Shown here: positions 23,922-29,995 of the stretch, piece after piece
Numbering within the stretch: position 1 is the first letter of the stretch
How the letters are laid out: each line of letters begins with the position of its first letter
Assembly (NCBI GenBank): GCA_934281515.1
Contig: CAKQXG010000011.1
Location: forward strand, 1 to 29,995
Direction of reading: 5' to 3'
Length of the DNA stretch: 29,995 nucleotides
DNA from: an uncultured Clostridia bacterium
Lineage (GTDB): Bacteria > Bacillota > Clostridia > Christensenellales > CAG-314
Notes under the pieces: model-generated
What the model saw: only the letters and a program-made list of their open reading frames with translations
Told to the model about the DNA's origin: nothing
Database searches by the model: none
Program-made: the position numbers and the translations under genes

Positions 23922-24272
23922 TTACTTTACTACAATGTGGGCAATGTCGCTAAAATTTATCCGTTCGGTACCCATAGTAAGGTACTTCATTTGCGGCACT
24001 ATTTTGCCAACGGTGCCTTCTATCGTAAGGTAATGTCCCTTGTAGTAAAAGCTTATTTCGGCAGTGTCGCCTGTGCGCAATTTGCACAACTCGGCGTTTA
24101 CTGTTTCCGCCTCCTCATCGGACAGCTCCACACGTTCCACACGGCTGTGGCGTTCCTCACGCTTACGCAACTCTTCGCTTAGCCCTTTCAGTGCGTCAAA
24201 CGGCAAAAACTGCGCCGCACGGTTCAGTTCCTCGTCGGTTACGACACGGTTGTTGCTACTGTTCTTCGCCAC
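23922..24272 (-). CDS. YolD-like protein
   Basis: A 116-residue protein of the YolD family, which in Bacilli and Clostridia is encoded beside Y-family polymerases; its molecular role is not settled. The family core R-A-A-Q-F-L-P-F-D-A-L-K-G-L lies at about residues 18-31, followed by a charged helix (SEELRKREERHSR). A C-terminal beta-rich part (GHYLTIEGTVGKIVP, then RINFSDIAHIV) resembles the YolD fold. Translation appears to start at GTG (24270-24272) with AGGAGG 8 bases upstream on the minus strand (24281-24286). The start overlaps the polymerase stop by 17 bases, so it is coupled to it and shares its SOS control. Confidence 0.85.
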   Translation of the reverse strand: MAKNSSNNRVVTDEELNRAAQFLPFDALKGLSEELRKREERHSRVERVELSDEEAETVNAELCKLRTGDTAEISFYYKGHYLTIEGTVGKIVPQMKYLTMGTERINFSDIAHIVVK

Positions 24273-25524
24273 TGTTGTGCCCTCCTATCAGCGTGTTGCG
24301 TTTGCGTGTGGTTGCGCCGTCCACAAGGTCGATTCCGCGCAAAATGGCGTTTTTGCCAAACTTGTCTTTTATCTCTAACACGGCGCGTTCCAGCCGCAAT
24401 TCGCGTTCTACGGCTTCGGCGTCGGTAAACATGTCGTAGCCGCGGCAACTTTCGTCCGACAAATTGCTGAACGCTATCGACAGCCGCCTTATCGGTACTC
24501 CCGGCACGGCGTACTCGTCAAACAACCGCAAGGTGTACTCCTTTGCCAGCGAGTAAGCGTTGGTTGCCTGACTCATGCGTATTTGTCCGCCTGTCGGGGG
24601 CAAAACATCCTTGCTGTAACCTATGCCTATGGCTACGTTTTGGGCAATCACCTTGCGCCGCATCAGCTCCTGACACATTGTCAACGTCATTTCCGTCATC
24701 ACGACACGCGCCTTGTCGGTGGGGTAGTCGCAAAACAAAATCTGACTGTTGGACACCGAGTGCGACTTGCTTTTGTACGCCTTGATGTCGGCAATGGTGC
24801 AACTTTCTCGTCCCCAGGCGTGGTCGAGCAGTATGCGGTAGTTTTTGCCAAACAGTTTGTGTAGCAGCGTTTCGGGCATCTTGGTGATGCCTTCCATGTC
24901 AAACACGCCGTAGTTGGCCAGCCGTGCCGCAGTGCCTTTGGCGACGTTCCAGAAGTCGGTAACAGGGCGGTGGTTCCACAGCGTGGCGCGGTAGGAATCC
25001 TCGTCCAATATGCCTATGTGGTCGGCGGTATGCTTGGCGGTGATGTCCAGCGCAATCTTGGCAAGGTACAGGTTGCTGCCGATGCCCACGGACGACGGTA
25101 TGTGCGTGCGCCGTGCAATCTCGTCGGTCAGCTTGACGGCAAACTGCTTGGCGGTAAGTCCGTACAGCGACAGGTAGTCGGTTGCGTCGATAAACGACTC
25201 GTCAATGCTGTACACGTGTATGTCGTCGGGGCTGACGTAGTCCAGGTACACGTCGTAGATGTCGGCGCAGTACTCGATGTACTTTTTCATGTGGGGCGGC
25301 GCAATGATGTAGTCTATGTTGTCGGGGATCTCGTACAGGCGGCAGCGGTTGCGCACACCAATTTGTTTAAGCTTGGGCGACACGGCAAGGCAAATTGCGC
25401 CCTTACCCCGTGACGGATCGGCGACTACAAGCTTGGCGGACAGCGGATTAAGTTGTCGTTCGGCGCACTCGACCGAGGCAAAAAAGCTCTTCATGTCGAT
25501 GCAAAAATAGGCAGATTTGTTCAT
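24256..25524 (-). CDS. Y-family translesion DNA polymerase (UvrX/UmuC-like)
   Basis: A 422-residue polymerase for error-prone bypass of DNA damage. Catalytic acidic residues are intact: Asp10 in YFCIDMKSFFASVE and Asp108-Glu109 in VYSIDESFID. The region PSSVGIGSNLYLAKIA and a helix-hairpin-helix area (DFWNVAKGTAARLANYGV) are typical, as is a little-finger domain around 280-380. The length and the YolD neighbour point to the Bacillus UvrX/YqjW branch rather than DinB/PolIV. No clear ribosome binding site precedes the ATG (complement of 25522-25524). The promoter overlaps a perfect LexA box, so the gene should be induced by DNA damage. Confidence 0.93.
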   Translation of the reverse strand: MNKSAYFCIDMKSFFASVECAERQLNPLSAKLVVADPSRGKGAICLAVSPKLKQIGVRNRCRLYEIPDNIDYIIAPPHMKKYIEYCADIYDVYLDYVSPDDIHVYSIDESFIDATDYLSLYGLTAKQFAVKLTDEIARRTHIPSSVGIGSNLYLAKIALDITAKHTADHIGILDEDSYRATLWNHRPVTDFWNVAKGTAARLANYGVFDMEGITKMPETLLHKLFGKNYRILLDHAWGRESCTIADIKAYKSKSHSVSNSQILFCDYPTDKARVVMTEMTLTMCQELMRRKVIAQNVAIGIGYSKDVLPPTGGQIRMSQATNAYSLAKEYTLRLFDEYAVPGVPIRRLSIAFSNLSDESCRGYDMFTDAEAVERELRLERAVLEIKDKFGKNAILRGIDLVDGATTRKRNTLIGGHNSGEEQ

Positions 25525-25530
25525 TGTAGT

Positions 25531-25545
25531 GTATCGAATCGATAC
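25531..25545. promoter_or_regulatory. Perfect 7-1-7 palindrome in polymerase leader
   Basis: GTATCGA (25531-25537) and TCGATAC (25539-25545) flank one base, 6 bases upstream of the polymerase start codon. GTATCGA recurs at 25555-25561, running into the LexA box. It may be a second operator or an RNA hairpin that hides the translation start; no usual ribosome binding site is seen here. Confidence 0.4.
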
Positions 25546-25558
25546 GAAAACGACGTAT

Positions 25559-25572
25559 CGAACATTTGTTCG
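25559..25572. promoter_or_regulatory. LexA (DinR) SOS box
   Basis: CGAACATTTGTTCG is an exact match to the Firmicutes CGAAC-N4-GTTCG operator and fully palindromic. It lies just downstream of the minus-strand -10 box (25578-25583), over the expected transcription start, a standard repression position. Confidence 0.92.
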
Positions 25573-25577
25573 TATAT

Positions 25578-25606
25578 ATTGTACAACATTTTTTTGTTTC
25601 GGTCAA
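25578..25606 (-). promoter_or_regulatory. Sigma-A promoter of polymerase-yolD operon
   Basis: On the minus strand, TTGACC (25606-25601), 17-base spacer, TACAAT (25583-25578). Confidence 0.85.
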
Positions 25607-25694
25607 TAAATTGTGGACGATGTAAAGCATAATTAAACTATCGATTGAAACAGATACCGATGACTAATAGTTTAATCCGAAAATACTCTATGGC

Positions 25695-25723
25695 TTGATT
25701 TTGTCCGAAAAATGTGGTATAAT
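25695..25723 (+). promoter_or_regulatory. Sigma-A promoter of zinc-ribbon gene
   Basis: TTGATT (25695-25700), 17-base spacer, TATAAT (25718-25723). It is divergent from the SOS promoter, about 90 bases away. Confidence 0.7.
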
Positions 25724-25950
25724 ATTAAAAGAAAAATCAACTAAATATTTGGAACTTTTCCATTAGAGGATAAGAAATTTATGCAACTGTTCTGCTTACA
25801 TATTTGTAAGAATTTGACAATTATGTAAGTTTTTCAGAGTATTGTAGAGGAAAACCCTTGTTTTTCAGCTGGTTCGGCGACTATCGGAGTTTGCTTTCGG
25901 TGGCAGCTGTTTTGATGGCAACATTATTAATTTTTGAAAGGAGGTTAAAT
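25724..25950 (+). other. Long leader upstream of zinc-ribbon gene
   Basis: About 220 bases between promoter and start codon. It contains a 15-codon frame MQLFCLHICKNLTIM (25781-25828) after AGAGGA. It also contains a TTG-started frame at 25858 (after AGAGGA) encoding FFSWFGDYRSLLSVA and a hydrophobic stretch, in frame with the zinc-ribbon gene. No riboswitch class was recognised. Either small frame could be translated, but the evidence is thin. Confidence 0.35.
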
Positions 25951-26061
25951 ATGGCTAAAATGGAATGTCCGATATGCGGAAAAGCATATGACGAAGAAGA
26001 CATGTCTTTTTCTGACAACGGAAATCTAGTATGTGCTAACTGTGCAGAAAAAGAGGAGTAA
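25951..26061 (+). CDS. 36-residue zinc-ribbon protein
   Basis: A very small protein beginning MAKMECPICGKAYDEEDMSF, with two Cys pairs, CPIC and CANC, separated by about 20 residues, a compact zinc-ribbon or rubredoxin-knuckle pattern. It ends in acidic CAEKEE. AAGGAGG at 25939-25945 is ideally placed before the ATG at 25951. The same frame stays open upstream to a TTG at 25858, which would add a hydrophobic N-terminus, but the strong ribosome binding site favours the short form. It begins its own transcript and precedes the BspA-like lipoprotein by 34 bases. Function is unknown; such proteins are often accessory metal-binding factors. Confidence 0.72.
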   Translation: MAKMECPICGKAYDEEDMSFSDNGNLVCANCAEKEE

Positions 26062-26095
26062 CCGTTGAAGTTTATGGATTGGAGAATAAATTGTC

Positions 26096-28327
26096 ATGAA
26101 AAATAAGAATTGCGTAATTTTATTGTTTGCACTGTTGATGGTTTTCTGCGCACTGCTTTGCGCATGTCAGGTTACAACTAAGTCCATTGCGGTAGTGGGC
26201 GCAAAACAAGTGTACGCAGGCGAGTTTGACCTTGCCGATTACTCGATTGTCGTAGCTACAAGCGACGGCAACATACACTCCGAACCGCTGACGGCGCAAA
26301 ACCTTGCCAACGTCACTGTCGAGCAATTGCAAAAGGCGGGTGAGTACAACATCTCGGTTGTGTACGACGGGGCAACGACCACCTTCACGCTGACGGTTGT
26401 CAACCGCACTTTCGAGGGCATTACGTTCGCCGACAAAATCGTCACGTACAACGGCACGGCGCAATAAATCGAAGTTGCCAACCTTCCGCAAGGTGCGACT
26501 GTCAGCTATTCGCCTGCCAGCAGCTTTACCAACGCAGGCATATATCCCGTCACGGCAACCATTTCGGCACCCGACTTCGATACGGTTACTTTGTCTGCAA
26601 CGTTGACGATTACTCGCGCTACGCACAAGGTTATCTTTCGTCAAAGCGGACAACCGGACAAGGCGTACGATGTGCTAGACCTTGCCGACTTTGTCGAGGC
26701 TTTCCCCGAAGTTGTAGCTGTTGCAGGTTATGATATCGTTTGGGAAACAAAAAATCTAACCTGCGTAACCCATGACATAATTGTAAATGCGGTTATTACG
26801 CCCACGGTGTACGGCATAACCTACGTTCTTGACGGCGGAACCAACCCCGACGGCGCGCCGAGCCGATATACAATAAAAACGAAAACGTTTACACCGCCTG
26901 TGCCGACGAAAGAAGGTTACACATTTGACGGTTGGTATACTGAAAACACATTTGTTAATCAAGTTGAACAAATCTCACAAGGCTCTATCGGCAACGTGAC
27001 TTTGTACGCCAAGTGGCAGCAGAAGAGTACAGAAGGATTGAAGTACGAGCAATTGCAAGACGGCAACTACGCTGTAAGCGGATACGATGGTGATTCCGAC
27101 GAAGTGTGGATTCCGTCCGATTGGAATGGACAACCGGTTACGGCTATCGGTGACAGGGCGTTCGAAAATTGCCGTATTTTGACAAGAGTCACAATCAGAA
27201 GCAGTGTTACAAGCATTGGCAAGTATGCATTCAACAATTGCAGCGGCTTGACAAACGTCGCAATCAGCAACAGCGTGACAATCATTGGTGAAGAAGCGTT
27301 CCGTAATTGCGGTGGATTGACAAGCGTCACAATTCCCGACAGCGTCACAAGTATCAGTAAAGGTGCGTTCAGCGGTTGCATCGGATTGACAAGCGTTACA
27401 ATCGGCAACAGCGTAAATTATGTCGGCCCAAATGCGTTTATACGTTGCGATTCACTCGTATATAACAAATTTGATAATGCTTACTATTTGGGTAATGCTA
27501 CAAATAAATACGTTGTCCTTGTAGAGGCAGTGTCTACAAATATTACTAGTTGTACTATAAACGATAATTGTAAAGTTGTCGCTCAATTGGCGTTCTCCGG
27601 TTGCAGCGGATTAACAAGTATAGTTGTTAAAGAAGGAAACAGCAAGTATATTGTCAAAAACAACTGCTTGATAGACACGTCGACGGCAACGCTTGTTCTT
27701 GGCTGTCAAACAAGTGTTATACCGAACGACGGTAGCATTAAGGGTATTGGTGGGTATGCGTTCTCCGGTTGCATTGGATTGACAAACGTTACAGTCCCCG
27801 ACAGTGTCATAAGTATTGGCGAAGACGCATTCAGTGGTTGTAGCGGCCTGGTAAGTGTTACAATTGGTAAAGAGGTTGCGAGCATTGGCTCGTATGCGTT
27901 CTCGGGTTGCCGTGGTTTGACAAGCGTCGAAATACCAGACGGTGTCACAAGCATTGGTTTGTTTGCATTCAGTGATTGCAGCGGTTTAACAAGCGTCATA
28001 ATCTCCGACAGTGTCACAAGTATTGGCGACTTTGCGTTCTCGGTTTGTAGCGGCTTGATAAATGTTACAATTGGTAGTGGTGTCACGCACATTGGCGAAT
28101 ATGCGTTTGGCTATTGTCGCGTGGAGGAGGTTTTTTACAAAGGGACGGCCGAGCAATGGGTGCAAATCAGTACAGAAAGCGGTAATACTACTTTGACTTC
28201 CGCAACGCGCTACTATTACAGCGACACGCAACCCGACTTGAACGCCGACGGTACCGCCTACAACGGCAACTACTGGCACTACGACACGGACGGCACAACA
28301 ATTGTTATTTGGAAGAAGGGAAATTAG
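26096..28327 (+). pseudogene. BspA/InlB-type LRR surface lipoprotein, interrupted by an in-frame stop
   Basis: One reading frame of 744 codons is split by TAA at 26465-26467, between YNGTAQ and IEVANLP. Before the stop: signal peptide, lipobox LLCAC (Cys24) and a Big_3-like domain (about 28-102). Across the stop: an MBG-like domain (NGTAQ...VSYSPASSFTNAGIYPVTATIS) that makes sense only if joined. After it: a second small beta region, an InlB/Listeria-Bacteroides repeat (YTFDGWYTE...VTLYAKW), about a dozen LRR_5/BspA repeats of 23 residues, and a tail (FYKGTAEQWVQI, WHYDTDGT) usual for these proteins. The frame is otherwise intact, so the loss is recent, a sequencing error or readthrough. The part after 26467 also lacks a ribosome binding site and signal peptide. 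GGAG precedes the first ATG. In intact form it would be an adhesion-type surface protein. Confidence 0.85.
27130..28120 (+). repeat. Coding repeats: BspA-type leucine-rich repeats, 69-base period
   Basis: Units of 23 codons on the pattern (S)-G-L-T-S-V-T-I-x-D-S-V-T-S-I-G-x-x-A-F-S-G-C. The array is broken at about 27450-27750 by a degenerate segment (YYLGNATNKYVVLVEAVS, then SKYIVKNNCLID), which is a common spacer in BspA proteins. The near-identical DNA (e.g. GGATTGACAAGCGT repeated) favours unit gain and loss. Confidence 0.85.
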
Positions 28328-28421
28328 TTGCTAAATGACGGTCTCGTTTTATTTGTCGAGAATGCTCGAAATTAAAAAGGCAGAAACTAGTCTACATTCG
28401 AAAAAGGAAGAATGCGCTATT

Positions 28422-29012
28422 ATGTTTGAAACCGTATCATTATTGAGTAGCTTGTCATCTTTGTTGATATCAATAGTTGCTCTAGTTGTTTCTATTACAC
28501 TTCACAATGATAGAAAAGAGTTTGACACAAGGCCATATCTTATTGCAAAAGACGAAGGAGCGGAATGTGTAGAGCCTTCGTGGGAGTTTTCAATTGGTAA
28601 TTTTGATGGAAAGTATACCTATTGTATAACGTCGCAAATATTAAAGGTTATAAAACATGATGCCTACTTTAGGGGATTTATAATTAACAATCGTTTAAAC
28701 ATCCCAAATTTTAAAAAACTTGATAATGGTCAAAGCTATAGTATAGCTCAATTTCAATTTCGAAGTAACGAAGGGGCTTCTAAAATTAAACTAGAAGCGG
28801 TTCTTCAAAGCGTTACGGGGGTATTCTATAAATATAATCTTGTCTTTCACTCTGAGCTAGAATCTAAAAATGGAACTATATATAGAATAATCTTTGACTA
28901 CGCTGAATTTCCTAAAAGAATATCAAAAAGAGCTATTAAAAAACATAGCATGGAGATAACGCACTATCTAAAAAATCTACGAGAAAAAGACGATGATTCT
29001 CTTGACTTTTAA
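28422..29012 (+). CDS. Hypothetical protein with one N-terminal membrane helix
   Basis: About 196 residues: a hydrophobic helix at roughly 4-28 (VSLLSSLSSLLISIVALVV), then a soluble domain with beta-strand character (KIKLEAVLQSVTGVFYKYNLVF) and a basic/charged C-terminus (RISKRAIKKHSMEI... ending DDDSLDF). The family was not recognised. The ATG at 28422 has AAGGAAG about 11 bases upstream; an in-frame ATG at 28335, 8 bases after the previous stop, would add 29 residues and cannot be excluded. The gene is much more AT-rich than the rest of the window and uses ATA, AAA and TTA codons freely, a sign of recent acquisition. It could share the transcript of the LRR gene. Confidence 0.6.
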   Translation: MFETVSLLSSLSSLLISIVALVVSITLHNDRKEFDTRPYLIAKDEGAECVEPSWEFSIGNFDGKYTYCITSQILKVIKHDAYFRGFIINNRLNIPNFKKLDNGQSYSIAQFQFRSNEGASKIKLEAVLQSVTGVFYKYNLVFHSELESKNGTIYRIIFDYAEFPKRISKRAIKKHSMEITHYLKNLREKDDDSLDF

Positions 29013-29063
29013 CGTTTCTCGTTTTTAAAACTTTCAAGAGCAATACTTTTTTGTTGCATAATA

Positions 29064-29093
29064 AAAGGGGTTCTGCATTCGCAAGACCCCTTT
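29064..29093. terminator. Bidirectional terminator-like hairpin
   Basis: AAAGGGGT (29064-29071) pairs with ACCCCTTT (29086-29093), and an inner TGC/GCA adds to the stem. T-rich sequence lies on both sides, so it may serve the plus-strand gene ending at 29012 or a minus-strand remnant. Confidence 0.6.
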
Positions 29094-29270
29094 GTTGTAT
29101 GTCGTGGATTGGCATCCCCTACGACAGCAAAAAGTCGACCAAATTGACAATTTTTATTCCGTTGGCGTCAATTTTGTTCATTTACAACATGTTTCACACT
29201 GAAAGCTTAAAAAGTTTTTACATTTTATCGTAAAAACCTTTGCGATGATTCGGCAATGACGGGCAATCGG
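29094..29270. other. Intergenic segment with a possible minus-strand gene remnant
   Basis: No full gene. On the minus strand, 29181 down to 29119 reads MNKIDANGIKIVNLVDFLLS and stops, with host-like codons (GCC, GTC, GAC, TTG), immediately before the terminator at 29064-29093. This looks like the tail of a decayed gene, though a frame of 20 codons can arise by chance. The plus-strand frame over the same bases has no ribosome binding site. Confidence 0.3.
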
Positions 29271-29299
29271 TTGACAACAAACGGATGAAGTAGTACAAT
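29271..29299 (+). promoter_or_regulatory. Consensus sigma-A promoter of phosphoribosyltransferase
   Basis: TTGACA (29271-29276), 17-base spacer, TACAAT (29294-29299). The leader is about 80 bases, too short for a purine riboswitch plus terminator. Confidence 0.85.
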
Positions 29300-29385
29300 A
29301 TAATGTGGTTTTATGTTGTCGGCAAAAGTACCGTTTTGCGTGCTCTGCCGCAGCAAATGTATGTTATCTTCAGGAGGGTAAACCT

Positions 29386-29922
29386 ATGGAATTCTACAAC
29401 GTCGATTTACACGGATACGAGGCGCAACTGCCCGTACTTCCGTTGCCTAGCGGAGTAAAAATTTGCTTTTTTAACCTTCACGGAAACGTGGAGTTGACCG
29501 AACACTGCGCCAAAGAATTGGCAAAAATGGTGTCCGATTGCGACGTGCTACTTACCGCCGAAAGCAAAGGTTTGCAGTTGACCCACGTAATGGCAAAGTT
29601 GCTTGGACACAAGTACTACGCCGTGGCGCGTAAGTCCAAAAAATTGTACATGCAGGACGGTATCGACGTGGAAATCAACTCGTCCATTACCACGGGCGCA
29701 CGCCAACAATTGCACATCAGCAAGTTTGACGCCGACCTGATGCGCGGCAAAAAAGTAGGTATCATCGACGACGTTGTAAGCACGGGCAACAGCCTGCTTG
29801 GTTTGGAAGAGTTGGTCAAGTTGTCGGGCGGTACGATACAGAAAAAGGCATTTGTTCTTGCCGAGGGTGACGCTGCAAAGCGCACGGATATAGTCTACTT
29901 GGGCACTATCCCCCTGCTGTGA
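29386..29922 (+). CDS. Purine-type phosphoribosyltransferase (adenine/xanthine PRT-like)
   Basis: A 178-residue type I phosphoribosyltransferase that would join a purine base to PRPP in salvage. The PRPP-binding motif is VGIIDDVVSTGNSLLGLEEL at about 125-144, with the acidic pair Asp-Asp and Ser-Thr-Gly loop. TAESKGLQLTHVMAKLLG near 58-75 and YYAVARKSKKLY near 78-89 match the PPi loop and the basic region of Apt/Xpt proteins. AGGAGGG at 29371-29377 supports ATG 29386; a longer frame from 29305 lacks a ribosome binding site. It is about the length of adenine PRT. Base specificity cannot be decided from sequence alone. It has its own consensus promoter. Confidence 0.85.
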   Translation: MEFYNVDLHGYEAQLPVLPLPSGVKICFFNLHGNVELTEHCAKELAKMVSDCDVLLTAESKGLQLTHVMAKLLGHKYYAVARKSKKLYMQDGIDVEINSSITTGARQQLHISKFDADLMRGKKVGIIDDVVSTGNSLLGLEELVKLSGGTIQKKAFVLAEGDAAKRTDIVYLGTIPLL

Positions 29923-29995
29923 CGGCGTATAACTCCGACCACACGCACAACAGCGGCGGCACGCAGTCGGCAAGGGACTTGCCTTTGTGCTGACC
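29906..29995 (-). CDS. Possible 3' end of a convergent gene
   Basis: On the minus strand from the window edge, one frame reads GQHKGKSLADCVPPLLCVW and on to ELYAVTAGG before a TAG at 29908-29906. It would overlap the phosphoribosyltransferase end by 17 bases. The residues are plausible for a protein tail, but the fragment is short and another minus frame is also open here, so this is tentative. Confidence 0.25.
   Translation of the reverse strand, partial: GQHKGKSLADCVPPLLCVWSELYAVTAGG

Noticed and set aside
27130..28120. Non-coding tandem repeat or CRISPR array
   Set aside because: The 69-base period keeps one open frame encoding BspA leucine-rich repeats.
29300..29385. Purine riboswitch before the phosphoribosyltransferase
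   Set aside because: The leader is only about 80 bases and lacks the conserved three-way-junction segments and a terminator.

Overview
The window looks like a chromosomal segment of an uncultured low-to-mid-GC Gram-positive anaerobe, most likely a gut Clostridia (Christensenellales-like; this is inference from style, not a database match). The signs are strong AAGGAG ribosome binding sites, sigma-A promoters with 17-nt spacers, many lipobox lipoproteins of the xAAC/xGAC type, a Firmicutes-type LexA (DinR) box, an AgrC/LytTR two-component pair, a BspA-like leucine-rich-repeat lipoprotein and a GPH sugar symporter. Codon use favours TTG, GCC and GAC. No rRNA, tRNA, CRISPR array, transposase or phage gene was seen.

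Layout. 1-2336: the end of a membrane protein, a DUF998 membrane protein, a GNAT acetyltransferase and a small alpha/beta hydrolase. 2416-7172: a beta-propeller-like lipoprotein, then a secreted subtilisin-like protease with three C-terminal repeats followed by a small lipoprotein; much of the protease gene is more AT-rich than its surroundings. 7183-11022: leuS, with a perfect dyad over its promoter, and cysK, separated by palindromic repeats. 11156-12384: a small lipoprotein and a four-helix membrane protein.

12528-23907: a carbohydrate-oriented stretch. It holds a GPH-family symporter with an unusual loop insertion, a LytTR response regulator overlapping an AgrC-like GHKL kinase, and a 585-bp non-coding block with an inverted-repeat element. 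These are followed by a lipoprotein with four copies of a CBM-like module plus two Ig-like domains, a GH3 beta-glycosidase with swapped domain order and a membrane helix at each end, and manA. A coherent reading is that the lipoprotein captures a glycan at the membrane, the tethered GH3 trims it, the GPH carrier imports the product and ManA feeds mannose-6-phosphate to glycolysis. Each link is inference, and the genes sit in several transcription units.

23922-25606 (minus strand): an SOS-controlled Y-family DNA polymerase and YolD-like protein pair under a textbook promoter with a perfect LexA box. 25695-29012: a 36-residue zinc-ribbon protein with a long leader, a BspA/InlB-type lipoprotein gene broken by a single in-frame TAA, and an AT-rich one-helix protein of unknown function. 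29271-29995: a purine-type phosphoribosyltransferase and possibly the end of a convergent gene.

The most noteworthy items are the CBM-module lipoprotein/permuted GH3 pair, the nonsense-interrupted surface protein, the SOS cassette, the dyad over the leuS promoter and the two families of palindromic repeats.
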